Of a DNA stretch of 64,000 nt, positions 16,658 through 24,219 are shown one piece after another. The translations under genes were made by a program, and so were the position numbers. Below the pieces are notes generated by a model that worked only from the letters and a program-made list of their open reading frames with translations, searched no databases and was not told the origin of the DNA. The first letter of the stretch is position 1. The number at the start of each line of letters is the position of its first letter. Source of the stretch: Mycobacterium sp. 236(2023) (lineage in GTDB: Bacteria > Actinomycetota > Actinomycetes > Mycobacteriales > Mycobacteriaceae); assembly GCF_029623955.1 (NCBI RefSeq), contig NZ_JARSBP010000003.1, forward strand, positions 620,001-684,000. The letters are read 5' to 3'.

Positions 16658-17397
16658 AGCTGCTCCACCTTCTCTCGATCCTCGTCACTGCGGTGCGACA
16701 CGCGGGGCACGATCGGGACACGGCGCAGCCACAGCAGCATGCCCTGCACGCGGATGCCGACCGCGTTCATCAGCGGCGCCATCGGGGCGAGGAATTGCAG
16801 TGCGACGATCTGGCGGATGCCTGCGGGCCTGCGCGTCCCGCGCATGGTGGCGATGAAGGCGGGCTGTTCGTCGCGGTGCAGCGAGATCCTGACGTCGAGA
16901 CTGTCGTCCGGTTGTGGCGCCCGCACCAGGTAGTGACCGTCGACGTCGTTGAACGGGGACACGTACAGCTTCTTGTCCACCATCGCGGGCTGCTCGGCCG
17001 AGGGTGGCAGCAGATACGCGTGCCGTCCGCCGTAGGTGTTGTGCACTTCGGCGATGACGTAGCGCAGCACCCCGTCCGCGTCGTGGCACCAGTACAGACT
17101 CAGCGGGTTGAACACGTAGCCGAGCACCTTGGCGTGCATCAGGGCGGTGACGCTGCCGCCGGGGAGTTCGATGCCCTTGGCCGCGAGGAACGCGTCGACG
17201 CGCCCGCGCAAGGTGTCATTGTCGGCTTCCCACAGGTGATCTCGCGCCTCGAAGCGGGCGAATGGCCGCAGCCACCGCGGCAGCCGGGGCAGGGCGTCGA
17301 GGTCGACGTACCAGCTGTAGCTGCGGTGCTCGAAGTAGTGGTGCACCGGCGCGCGGCGCAGGTGCGTGATCCGCGTGCGGTACAGGGCGGCCGTCAT
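16654..17397 (-). CDS. DUF1365 family protein
   Basis: A 247-residue protein, positional counterpart of Rv0448c. Diagnostic DUF1365 segments: LYRTRITHLRRAPVHHYFEHRSYSWYVDLDALP at the N-terminus (core HYFEHRSYSWYVDLD), VFNPLSLYWCHDADG in the middle, then VSPFNDVDGHYLVRAP. Proteins of this family are consistently encoded next to an FAD amine-oxidase-like protein and a cyclopropane-synthase-like enzyme, exactly as here, suggesting joint action on a lipid, but its biochemical role is unknown. Both ends overlap neighbours by four bases, so translation is coupled. Confidence 0.9.
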   Translation of the reverse strand: MTAALYRTRITHLRRAPVHHYFEHRSYSWYVDLDALPRLPRWLRPFARFEARDHLWEADNDTLRGRVDAFLAAKGIELPGGSVTALMHAKVLGYVFNPLSLYWCHDADGVLRYVIAEVHNTYGGRHAYLLPPSAEQPAMVDKKLYVSPFNDVDGHYLVRAPQPDDSLDVRISLHRDEQPAFIATMRGTRRPAGIRQIVALQFLAPMAPLMNAVGIRVQGMLLWLRRVPIVPRVSHRSDEDREKVEQL

Positions 17398-18698
17398 GCC
17401 GGCACCGCCTCGAGCCGGTGCGGGCCGACCGGCCAGTCAGCGCCGAGGTGTTGCGCGGCGCGCAGGCCGGATGCCGCGCCGTCTTCGTGAAAACCCCACC
17501 CGTGGTACGCCCCGGCGTAGACGATCCTGTCGTCGTTGAGGGTTGGGAGAAGTTGTTGAGCGGCAACAGATTCCGGGGTGTACATCGGGTGGCTGTAGGT
17601 CATCTCCGCGACAACGCAGGCCGGATCGACGACGCCGCGCCCGCCGAGAGTGACGACGAACGTGCGTGGGCCGGACAACCGCATGAGCCGGGAGATGTCG
17701 TAGCTGACGACGACTCGGTTGTCGTCGCCGGTCATCAGATAGTTCCACGAGGCGCGCGCCCGGGGATGCCGCGGCAGGACCGATTCGTCGGTGTGCAGCT
17801 GAGCGTGGTTGACGGAGTAGGGAATCGCACCGAGCACCGCCCGTTCCGCGGTGGTCGGCTCCGCGAGCATCAGCAACGCCTGGTCAGGGTGGGTCGCTAT
17901 CACTGCAGCGTCGAAAACCTCAGCAGCACAACCCAGTTGAGTCACCTCGACACCGTCGGGTACCCGGCGCACCGCCGTCACCGGTGATCCGGCCCGGACG
18001 TCGTCGAGCCGGCCGACGATGGCGTCGACGTACGTCGCGGAGCCGCCCGTCACCGTCCGCCACGTCGGTGAACCGAACACCGACAGCATGCCGTGGTGTT
18101 CGAGGAACACGAACAGGTAGCGCGCGGGGTAGCGCATCGCATCTCCCGGCGGGCAGGACCACACCGCGGCGACCAGCGGCGCCATGAAGTGCTCGGTGAA
18201 GTAGCGCGAGAAGTCGTGCCGCTGGAGGAAATCGCCCAGGGTCTCGGAGTTGTCGTCGGGCAGGCGCAGGAGTTCGGTGGCCGCCCGGTGGAAGCGTTTG
18301 ACCTCGACCAGCATCTGCAGATACCGCGGGCGCGACGCCGACCGCCAGGTGGGGAACAGCCCGCGGAATCCGCGGGCGCCCGCGTACTCGAGTGCGCTGG
18401 CGTCGTCCCGCACCGACATCGACATGTCGGTGTCCTGGGTCGCGATACCGAGATCGTCGAACAGCCGGCACAGCGTCGGGTAGGTGCGGTCGTTGTGTAC
18501 CAGGAATGCCGAGTCCAGCGCGACTGTTACCCCGTCGCCGCGGTCGACGTAATGGGTGTGGGCGTGGCCCCCGACGCGATCGTCGGCCTCGAAAAGGGTC
18601 ACGCGGTCGCGAGTCGACAAGTTATACGAGGCGACAAGCCCCGCCACCCCACTGCCGATGACGGCGATCGACCGGCTTCCAGCGCTTATTGGCTCCAC
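17394..18698 (-). CDS. FAD-dependent amine-oxidase-like protein, first gene of the SigK operon
   Basis: A 434-residue flavoprotein matching Rv0449c by position. The dinucleotide-binding motif IAVIGSGVAGLVASYNLS is near residue 12 and the second FAD motif VTLFEADDRVGGHAHTHYVD follows. NAD/FAD-binding proteins of this group accompany DUF1365 and CFA-synthase-like genes and may oxidise or desaturate a lipid. The GTG at 18698 is used as start because a SigK-type -10 ends about seven bases upstream, predicting a leaderless transcript; there is an out-of-frame ATG at 18700. The rest of the SigK operon follows with overlapping or abutting genes. Confidence 0.88.
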   Translation of the reverse strand: MEPISAGSRSIAVIGSGVAGLVASYNLSTRDRVTLFEADDRVGGHAHTHYVDRGDGVTVALDSAFLVHNDRTYPTLCRLFDDLGIATQDTDMSMSVRDDASALEYAGARGFRGLFPTWRSASRPRYLQMLVEVKRFHRAATELLRLPDDNSETLGDFLQRHDFSRYFTEHFMAPLVAAVWSCPPGDAMRYPARYLFVFLEHHGMLSVFGSPTWRTVTGGSATYVDAIVGRLDDVRAGSPVTAVRRVPDGVEVTQLGCAAEVFDAAVIATHPDQALLMLAEPTTAERAVLGAIPYSVNHAQLHTDESVLPRHPRARASWNYLMTGDDNRVVVSYDISRLMRLSGPRTFVVTLGGRGVVDPACVVAEMTYSHPMYTPESVAAQQLLPTLNDDRIVYAGAYHGWGFHEDGAASGLRAAQHLGADWPVGPHRLEAVPA

Positions 18699-18705
18699 AT
18701 AGCCG

Positions 18706-18733
18706 TATTCGGAGCCACGGGGCCTCTGGATGG
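18706..18733 (-). promoter_or_regulatory. candidate SigK-dependent promoter
   Basis: On the minus strand CCATCC (18733-18728), a 15-base spacer and CCGAATA (18712-18706) closely resemble the SigK recognition sequence reported for M. tuberculosis (CCATCC and CCGAAT elements, from memory). Transcription would start near 18698-18699, on the GTG of the first operon gene, giving autoregulation of sigK. Confidence 0.7.
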
Positions 18734-18741
18734 GTGGATTG

Positions 18742-19836
18742 CTATCCGGGGCAATAAACCGAGGTCAGGACCGCAAAGCGTGGGTCGTTCGCGATCGACG
18801 TGACACCGGGGGCGCCTTGGGTGAAGGTCACCGCGACTGCGGGCCGCCCCAGCGCCTTGGCCATGACGCTGTGGTAGCCCGCCAGGTCACCGCCGTGGCC
18901 CCACACCGTGACGCCGCATCCGAGGTCGATGCTGGTCAGCCCTAACCCATACCCGAAGCCCTGGCCGTGCAGCGGCCAGGCCACGGTGTCCATCATCTGC
19001 GCGAGCTCGGCGGCGGCGACCACCCTGCCGTCGAGCAGCGCGGTGATGAACTCCGTGACGTCCTCGCTCGTCGAGACCAGCGATCCGGCCATGTACTCGC
19101 CGGAGGGTTCCCCTGCGGTGACGTCGGCCCGACGCCCGCCGACAGCCTCGTAGCCGTGCGCCATCGGGGACCTCAGCCCGGTGTCGCCGGGCGCGGGGAA
19201 ATAGGTGTGGTTCAGTCCGAGCGGAACGATGATGCGTCGCGTGACCTCGTCTGCGGCGGGCCTGCCGGTGACGGCTTCGAGGATCAGCCCTGCGACGACG
19301 TAATTGGTGTTGGTGTAGATCGGCACCTGATGCCCCGGTGGCGACCCCGCTTTGGCGAGCGCCGACGCCAGCAGTTCGTTCGGCGAGACGGGCTGGGTCG
19401 GAGGTTCGGTGGTGTCGTCGAAATATTCGGGCAGGCCACTCTGGTGGCGCAGCAGTTGGCGCACCGTGATGGTGGTGCCGTCGATCCCGTCACCGCGCAG
19501 CGCCCCGGGCAGGTACATCTCGACGGGGGAGTCCAGGGCGATCCGGCCTTCGCCGACGAGCTGCAGAATCGTCGCGGCGACAAAGGTTTTCGTGATGCTC
19601 GCAACCCGCACGGAGGTCTGCGGGCCGAACGGGGATCCGGTCGCGACGTCGGCGTAGCCGGCCGAGTCCGTCGTCACCGCGGCGCCGTCACGGACCGCAG
19701 CGACGGCTCCGGCCAGGTCGTCGGCGGCGACGGTGTCGGCCAGCACGGTGCTGAGACGGGACGGCTCGGCCTGCACGGGCAGCGGAGTCACGACGGCGGC
19801 GATGAGCATTCCGGCGAGACCGGCCACGACGCGCAC
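18742..19836 (-). CDS. exported serine hydrolase, beta-lactamase/DD-peptidase family
   Basis: A 364-residue penicillin-recognising-fold protein with a signal peptide (VVAGLAGMLIAAVVTPLPVQA). The active-site motifs are present: SITK (SxxK, serine nucleophile), YTNTNY in place of the YxN motif, and GHGGD near the C-terminus in place of KTG, as in many class C-like esterases and D-amino-acid hydrolases. It acts outside the membrane, on peptidoglycan or a small ester/amide. The GTG at 19836 overlaps the TAG of the gene upstream by one base; a GTG at 19857 is an alternative. It is probably the third gene of the mntH operon. The SigK promoter lies immediately after its stop. Confidence 0.85.
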   Translation of the reverse strand: MRVVAGLAGMLIAAVVTPLPVQAEPSRLSTVLADTVAADDLAGAVAAVRDGAAVTTDSAGYADVATGSPFGPQTSVRVASITKTFVAATILQLVGEGRIALDSPVEMYLPGALRGDGIDGTTITVRQLLRHQSGLPEYFDDTTEPPTQPVSPNELLASALAKAGSPPGHQVPIYTNTNYVVAGLILEAVTGRPAADEVTRRIIVPLGLNHTYFPAPGDTGLRSPMAHGYEAVGGRRADVTAGEPSGEYMAGSLVSTSEDVTEFITALLDGRVVAAAELAQMMDTVAWPLHGQGFGYGLGLTSIDLGCGVTVWGHGGDLAGYHSVMAKALGRPAVAVTFTQGAPGVTSIANDPRFAVLTSVYCPG

Positions 19837-20906
19837 TAGGGCGACGGGAGTTTCCACGACCGGGCAGCGAGGACCAATCCCTGCACGAGTGCAGAGGTCG
19901 CCCGCGTGAGGCCGTCGTCGGCGGGCACCGAGCTGCGCGGGCTGGTGCCGCGCACCCGCGACGACAGTTCCAGCTGGGTGCCACCACCGCGGACCCTGTT
20001 CACCGGGTTCGCGGGGTGCATTCCACGGAGTTCACGCGGGATCGAATCCAGATCGGTGACAACGCGGTAACCGGGGATGTCGATGTGGCGAGCCAGATGT
20101 TCGGCGAGGACGCGGTTGCCCCCACCCGCGAGCAGTTGGGTGCTGCGGCCGATCCGGCCGTAGCCGTGTAGGGACACCGCGACGTCCACGTGGTCGAGGA
20201 ATTCCGCCAGCCGCGGCGACTGCGCCGGGTCGTAGCGTGCGGACGCGAGATGGTGTGGGTAGTGGTCGGGGTGGCGCACCACATACACCGACGCGTCGGC
20301 CGCATCGGCGGCGCGTTCGGCGATGACGTCGGTCATCTGCTCGAGGCCGCCGCCGTGAATGGCCATGAACCCGATGCGTGATCGAAGCGTCGACTCCTCG
20401 ATGACTGCCGGGTCGGCCAGAAGTTCCGAAAGCGATTGCGGGGCATCGTCTCCGGAGCCTTCGCGGCGTTCGGGCCAGCGGGTGGGGTCCCAGCGTTCGA
20501 GGAACTGGATCCACCGTTTCGGCAACCCGTGGTGGTGGGCGCCGTCGAGGATGCGCTCGAGGTAGCCGGGGCGCGGCGGCCCGGGCTCCACCCGATGGTC
20601 GATGTAGACCCACGCCGTAGCAGCACCGGATTCGGTGACGACGGTCATCTCGTCGCGGCGGTAGCGGACCGGGACGCCCTCGGCGCTGTCGAGCGTGGCC
20701 AGGTCGTGGTCGGACAGCTGCCACACCACGCCATGAACCTCGCCGCCCGCAAACGGTTCGAGCGTGGCGACGCCGCGCTCGTTGATCAACCAGTCGTGGT
20801 CGGCGAGCGTCGCGCGCCGGGGGTCGGTGGCGTCGGGGCAGCGTTGCGCCATCTGCCGCACGCACAGGTTCGACCCGTACGCGAAGTAGTTGTGCCTGCG
20901 CCCCAT
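19836..20906 (-). CDS. two-domain gamma-glutamylcyclotransferase-like / poly-gamma-glutamate hydrolase-like protein
   Basis: A 356-residue protein with two recognisable parts. Residues 1 to about 140 look like a gamma-glutamylcyclotransferase domain: YFAYGSNLCVRQMAQRCP is the substrate-binding loop and VHGVVWQLSDHDLATLDSAEG the following core. From about residue 170 it resembles the PghP/DUF867 zinc hydrolase family: FMAIHGGGLEQMTDVIAERAA, VSLHGYGRIGRSTQLLAGGGN and LAEHLARHIDIPGYRVV. Both domains act on gamma-glutamyl bonds, so one chain could first hydrolyse a gamma-linked polymer or peptide and then cyclise or release glutamate. There is no signal peptide, hence cytoplasmic. Its ATG touches the mntH stop codon. 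Confidence 0.78.
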   Translation of the reverse strand: MGRRHNYFAYGSNLCVRQMAQRCPDATDPRRATLADHDWLINERGVATLEPFAGGEVHGVVWQLSDHDLATLDSAEGVPVRYRRDEMTVVTESGAATAWVYIDHRVEPGPPRPGYLERILDGAHHHGLPKRWIQFLERWDPTRWPERREGSGDDAPQSLSELLADPAVIEESTLRSRIGFMAIHGGGLEQMTDVIAERAADAADASVYVVRHPDHYPHHLASARYDPAQSPRLAEFLDHVDVAVSLHGYGRIGRSTQLLAGGGNRVLAEHLARHIDIPGYRVVTDLDSIPRELRGMHPANPVNRVRGGGTQLELSSRVRGTSPRSSVPADDGLTRATSALVQGLVLAARSWKLPSP

Positions 20907-22133
20907 TCAGCCGGTCAGCGTCAGATAGATGAGCACCACATTCAGAAGGGTAATCAGGCCGGCGACGATCCAGCCAAGAGCGGTGGTGACACGGCGGTTG
21001 ACGTCGGCGCCCATGAGTCGTGCGTCGGCGGTGAGCCGAACGAGTGGGATCAACGCGAACGGAATGCCGAAGGACAGCACCACCTGGGACAACACCAGCG
21101 CCCGGCTCGGATCGATGCCGATCGCCAGGATCACCAGGGCGGGCAGCAGTGTGACGAGCCGGCGGGTCACCAACGGGACGGAACGTCTCAGCAGACCCTG
21201 CATGATCATCGCGCCCGCGTAGGCGCCGACCGACGATGACGCCAGGCCCGACGCCAGCAGGCCCACCGCGAAGAGCAGGGCGACGCCGGCTCCGAGAGTG
21301 GATTGCACCGCGGCGTGCGCACCCTCGATCGAGTCCGTGTTGTCCATGCCCTGCAGATTGGTGGCCGCGACCAGCAGCATCGACAGGTTGACTGCACCCG
21401 CAACGAGCATCGCGATGCCCACATCCCACCGGGTGATGCGCAGCAGCTTCCGGCGCGCCGGACCCGGCTCGGGATGGCCGTGCCGGTCGCGCGCGAGCCC
21501 GGAATGCAGATACACCGCATGCGGCATCACGGTGGCGCCGAGCATCGCGGCGGCCAGCAGGATGCTCTCGGCGCCGTCGAACCGCGGCACCAGACCTTCG
21601 GCCACATCGCCGATCGGGGGCGGCGACGCGAAGAGGCTCGCAAGAAACCCGATGGCGATGATCAGGAGCAGTCCGGTGATCACGCGTTCGAACGTGCGCT
21701 GCCCGCGACGGTCCTTGACGAGGAGCAGGACCAACGACACGACGCCGGTGATGACGCCACCGACGAGCAGCGGCAGGTCGAACAGAAGATAGAGCGCGAT
21801 CGCACCGCCGACCACTTCGGCGAGATCGGTTGCCATCGCGACCAATTCGGCTTGCACCCAATAGGCGAGCCGCGCGGGCCTGCCCATCCTCGCGCCGACC
21901 GCTTCCGGCAGCGAATGGCCGGTGACAAGTCCGAGTTTGGCCGACAGGTACTGAACGAGGCAGGCCATCAGGTTGGCGACCACGATGACCCAGACGAGCA
22001 GGAAGCCGAACTGTGCGCCCGCGCTGACGTTTGCCGCGACGTTGCCGGGGTCGACGTAGGCGATCGCAGCGACGAACGCGGGGCCGAGCAGCAGCCAGCC
22101 CGATCTCGCCTGCGGTTGGACGTCCTGCGACAC
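20907..22133 (-). CDS. mntH: Mn2+/divalent metal transporter MntH (NRAMP family)
   Basis: A 408-residue NRAMP transporter, about eleven membrane helices. The helix-1 metal-binding motif is AYVDPGNVAANVSAG and the helix-6 motif is GATVMPHAVYLHSGLARDR (MPH), both intact; they supply the Asp, Asn and Met ligands for Mn2+. In M. tuberculosis the counterpart is Rv0924c. The start is a GTG at 22133 with GAGGGG upstream. A palindrome 38-51 bases upstream of the start is a likely MntR- or IdeR-type operator. Two further genes follow without gaps. Confidence 0.93.
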   Translation of the reverse strand: MSQDVQPQARSGWLLLGPAFVAAIAYVDPGNVAANVSAGAQFGFLLVWVIVVANLMACLVQYLSAKLGLVTGHSLPEAVGARMGRPARLAYWVQAELVAMATDLAEVVGGAIALYLLFDLPLLVGGVITGVVSLVLLLVKDRRGQRTFERVITGLLLIIAIGFLASLFASPPPIGDVAEGLVPRFDGAESILLAAAMLGATVMPHAVYLHSGLARDRHGHPEPGPARRKLLRITRWDVGIAMLVAGAVNLSMLLVAATNLQGMDNTDSIEGAHAAVQSTLGAGVALLFAVGLLASGLASSSVGAYAGAMIMQGLLRRSVPLVTRRLVTLLPALVILAIGIDPSRALVLSQVVLSFGIPFALIPLVRLTADARLMGADVNRRVTTALGWIVAGLITLLNVVLIYLTLTG

Positions 22134-22170
22134 GGCACCCCTCTTCTATCCGGTAGTGCGAATAGAAAAG

Positions 22171-22184
22171 TTAGGCTAGCCGAA
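22171..22184 (-). promoter_or_regulatory. candidate metal-regulator operator of mntH
   Basis: TTAGGCTAGCCGAA is a 14-bp inverted repeat with one mismatch pair around a perfect GGCTAGCC core, with AAACCTA continuing to the right. It resembles half-sites of mycobacterial DtxR-family boxes (MntR, IdeR). It lies 38 bases upstream of the mntH GTG. Confidence 0.5.
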
Positions 22185-22226
22185 ACCTATGGGTCGAGCT
22201 ACCCCCGGGGTGGGAGTGCGTGCAGG

Positions 22227-22466
22227 TCACCAGTCGCCGACGCCGTAGCCGCCGACGAGCGGCCAAAAACCGATGCCCTGCCAGCCGCCCCAGTTCCAGG
22301 GCGGCGGCTTGGCCGTCAACTGTGTGCTGCCGTTCGTCTCGCAGAACGTGACGGTTTGGCCGACCTGAGTGCAATCCGGCGCGGCTGCCGCGGTGGGAGC
22401 CGCGACCACGGCGACGAAAGCGAGGCCTGCGACAAGCCCGCCGAGGTAGCGCACCGCGGTGGCCAC
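22227..22466 (-). CDS. small exported protein, tandem family member C
   Basis: A 79-residue protein with a signal peptide (GGLVAGLAFVAVVAAPTAAAA) and a mature part of about 55 residues with two cysteines (PDCTQVGQTVTFCETNGSTQL) and a Trp/Gly-rich tail (PPWNWGGWQGIGFWPLVGGY). The GTG at 22466 lies three bases after the stop of the preceding gene. It shares with the two genes upstream the layout signal peptide, Cys, short linker, Cys, then TxxxxSTxL/PGNAxISxTP-like segment and aromatic tail, so I group them as a tandem family. Function unknown; likely secreted or cell-wall associated. Confidence 0.6.
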   Translation of the reverse strand: MATAVRYLGGLVAGLAFVAVVAAPTAAAAPDCTQVGQTVTFCETNGSTQLTAKPPPWNWGGWQGIGFWPLVGGYGVGDW

Positions 22467-22468
22467 GA

Positions 22469-22717
22469 TCAGAAGATGTACGGGCCGTAGCCCTCCCACG
22501 GGAACATGCCGCCGCCGTACCACGGCTGCGCATACTGCCCGGGGGTGGCGCTGATCTGGGCGTTGCCCGGTGACTCGCAAACTTCGGTCGCTCCGCCGGC
22601 GCCCTGAGAGGTCGTGGCGCAGTTCGGCTGGGCGAGTGCAGCCGGAGCCGCAGCGATCGCCGCGGCGGCACCGCCCGTAACGAGGAGGGCAGCAAACGCG
22701 CTCAGTCGAGCCTTCAT
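22469..22717 (-). CDS. small exported protein, tandem family member B
   Basis: An 82-residue exported protein: signal peptide MKARLSAFAALLVTGGAAAA to about residue 29 (ALA), then PNCATTSQGAGG, ATEVCESPGNAQISATPGQ and a tail rich in Trp, Tyr, Gly and Pro ending WEGYGPYIF. It is clearly related to member A, sharing MKARL, VC(E/V)(S/T)PGNA(Q/E)IS(A/G)TP and YGP near the end. GGAAGG precedes the ATG. Its promoter region carries a degenerate copy of the end of the reductase gene at 23120-24208. Function unknown. Confidence 0.72.
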   Translation of the reverse strand: MKARLSAFAALLVTGGAAAAIAAAPAALAQPNCATTSQGAGGATEVCESPGNAQISATPGQYAQPWYGGGMFPWEGYGPYIF

Positions 22718-22740
22718 TTTCAGGATCCTTCCAGGGAGTG

Positions 22741-22789
22741 TCTTTGCTTAGCGTACAGACCTTTGCCAGTTATGGGTGATAACTCGTTG
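22741..22789 (-). pseudogene. fossil of the reductase 3' end, carrying a promoter-like word
   Basis: Read on the minus strand this stretch encodes NELSPITGKGLYAKQR, against RDLPLITGEGLYARR at the C-terminus of the reductase at 23120-24208. The ITG-GLYA codons differ mostly at third positions, and GGTCTGTACGCT is identical. It seems to be a leftover of a duplication that copied the reductase end together with the following small exported gene. Confidence 0.5.
22750..22761 (-). promoter_or_regulatory. candidate promoter of small exported gene B
   Basis: The minus-strand word GGTCTGTACGCT contains TACGCT (22755-22750), a TANNNT-type -10, 33 bases before the ATG at 22717. The same word occurs at nearly the same distance before gene A. 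Confidence 0.4.
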
Positions 22790-22842
22790 GCACTGACTGT
22801 GGCGCAAGCAGAACCGACTACACCCCGAACACGCCGGGACCG

Positions 22843-23097
22843 TCACATGATGGCGGGTCCGTAGTTCTCGGACTGCAGTACGCCGCCCCAGTACGGAGTC
22901 GGGTTCTCGGGCGGAGTGCCGCTGATCTCGGCATTGCCGGGCGTCACACACACCTGTCCTCCGCCACCGCCGACACCGTCTGTGGCGGGGGTCGACGTAC
23001 ACGACGGCGTGACTGGCTGGGCAAACGCGGCGGGCGCCGCAGCAATCGTCGCTGCGGCCGCCAGGAACACAGTGAGAACGCCGAGGCGAGCCTTCAT
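22843..23097 (-). CDS. small exported protein, tandem family member A
   Basis: An 84-residue exported protein: signal peptide MKARLGVLTVFLAAAATIAA ending near AFA, mature sequence QPVTPSCTSTPATDGVGGGG, then VCVTPGNAEISGTPPENP and a short tail with WGG and YGPAIM. The two cysteines probably form a disulfide. It is paralogous to member B. The ATG is preceded by GGAAGG at the expected distance. It starts 22 bases after the reductase stop, and its likely -10 lies inside the reductase 3' end. Function unknown. Confidence 0.72.
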   Translation of the reverse strand: MKARLGVLTVFLAAAATIAAAPAAFAQPVTPSCTSTPATDGVGGGGGQVCVTPGNAEISGTPPENPTPYWGGVLQSENYGPAIM

Positions 23098-23119
23098 GGT
23101 GACACCTTCCGGGGCGGGA

Positions 23120-24208
23120 TCACCGCCGAGCGTACAGACCCTCGCCGGTGATGAGGGGGAGATCGCGCGTGGTCACAATTCCTGGCGCAGAATCGATTAC
23201 AGCCGGAATCGCGTTGACGACGCGCGCTGCCGTGGCCACCAGGCCCGCATGGTTGTGGTCCCCGTTGGGGCTGCTGAGGCAGAGGTCGAGGGCGTAGCTC
23301 GGTTCCCCTGTGACCTCGATGCGGTACGAGCCGCCGTGCTGGGCCGGCTGGGGCCAGTCCGGGCACAGGTCGTCACGCAGTCGTGTCACATGCTCGAGCA
23401 CGACAGCGACGTCACCGTCTTTCATGCCGCGCACTTCGAACCGGATCGCCGCGGTGGTGCCCTTTCTGATCGGGCCCGCGGCGATGTCGAAGTCCTCTGG
23501 GGCGGGCACTCGCTCGTGCGTCTCGGTGACCTCGTCGAGCTCGAGGCCGAGCCCGGCCGCAAGCTGCCGCACGACCGACCCCCAGGCCAGGCTTAAGACG
23601 CCGGGCTGCAGCAGCATCGGGGTCTCGTCGAGAGAACCGCCGAATCCCATGACGTCGAACATCACCGTCGCGCTGTCATAGGTGTCGTAGTTGATGATCT
23701 CCATGCAGCGGATCTGCTGGATGTTCTGGCAGGTGCCCGCCAGTGCCATCGGCAGAAGATCGTTGGCGAAGCCGGGATCGATGCCATTGATGAAAATCGA
23801 GGCGTTGCCGGTTTGGGCGGCTTCCTCGATCGGGGTGATGAGCTCGGCGGGTATCACCTGCCATGGGTGCTGCAGGAAGACTGCGCTGCTGCCGACGATG
23901 TTGACACCCGCCGCGAGGATGCGTCGGAAATCCTCCAGCGCGTCGGGCAGGCGGTTGTCGGCGAGCGCCGTGTACGCCGCGCACTGCGGCTGCGTGGCCA
24001 GCACCTCGTCGAGATCGGTGGTGGCGCGGATGCCGGTCGAAACCTGCAGTCCGGCAAGCTCTCCCGCGTCCTTGCCGGCCTTGGCGTCCGAGGAGACCCA
24101 CACCGCGGTCAATTCGAAGCGGGGGTCGGTGATCAGCTGGGTCAGCGCGTGCTTTCCGACGTTGCCGGTGCCGATCGCAGCGACCCTGATCGGGGAGGAG
24201 TTGGCCAT
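23120..24208 (-). CDS. dihydrodipicolinate-reductase-like NAD(P)-binding protein
   Basis: A 362-residue oxidoreductase, counterpart of Rv0926c by gene order. The Rossmann motif VAAIGTGNVGKHALTQLI lies at residues 8-25, followed by a DapB-like N-terminal domain (VWVSSDAKAGKDAGELAG, ATTDLDEVLATQPQCAAYTA) and a catalytic half with GVNIVGSSAVFLQHPW and FINGIDPGFANDLLPMAL. Related proteins are NAD(P)H-dependent reductases of unclear substrate, not true lysine-pathway DapB, which is shorter. It follows the SDR by 11 bases on the same strand, so they likely share the KstR-type control upstream of the SDR. Confidence 0.85.
   Translation of the reverse strand: MANSSPIRVAAIGTGNVGKHALTQLITDPRFELTAVWVSSDAKAGKDAGELAGLQVSTGIRATTDLDEVLATQPQCAAYTALADNRLPDALEDFRRILAAGVNIVGSSAVFLQHPWQVIPAELITPIEEAAQTGNASIFINGIDPGFANDLLPMALAGTCQNIQQIRCMEIINYDTYDSATVMFDVMGFGGSLDETPMLLQPGVLSLAWGSVVRQLAAGLGLELDEVTETHERVPAPEDFDIAAGPIRKGTTAAIRFEVRGMKDGDVAVVLEHVTRLRDDLCPDWPQPAQHGGSYRIEVTGEPSYALDLCLSSPNGDHNHAGLVATAARVVNAIPAVIDSAPGIVTTRDLPLITGEGLYARR
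23129..23140 (-). promoter_or_regulatory. candidate promoter of small exported gene A inside the reductase end
   Basis: GGTCTGTACGCT on the minus strand (codons for GLYA of the reductase) includes TACGCT at 23134-23129, a possible -10, 32 bases before the ATG at 23097. Confidence 0.4.
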
Positions 24209-24219
24209 GTCGGGGGTCC

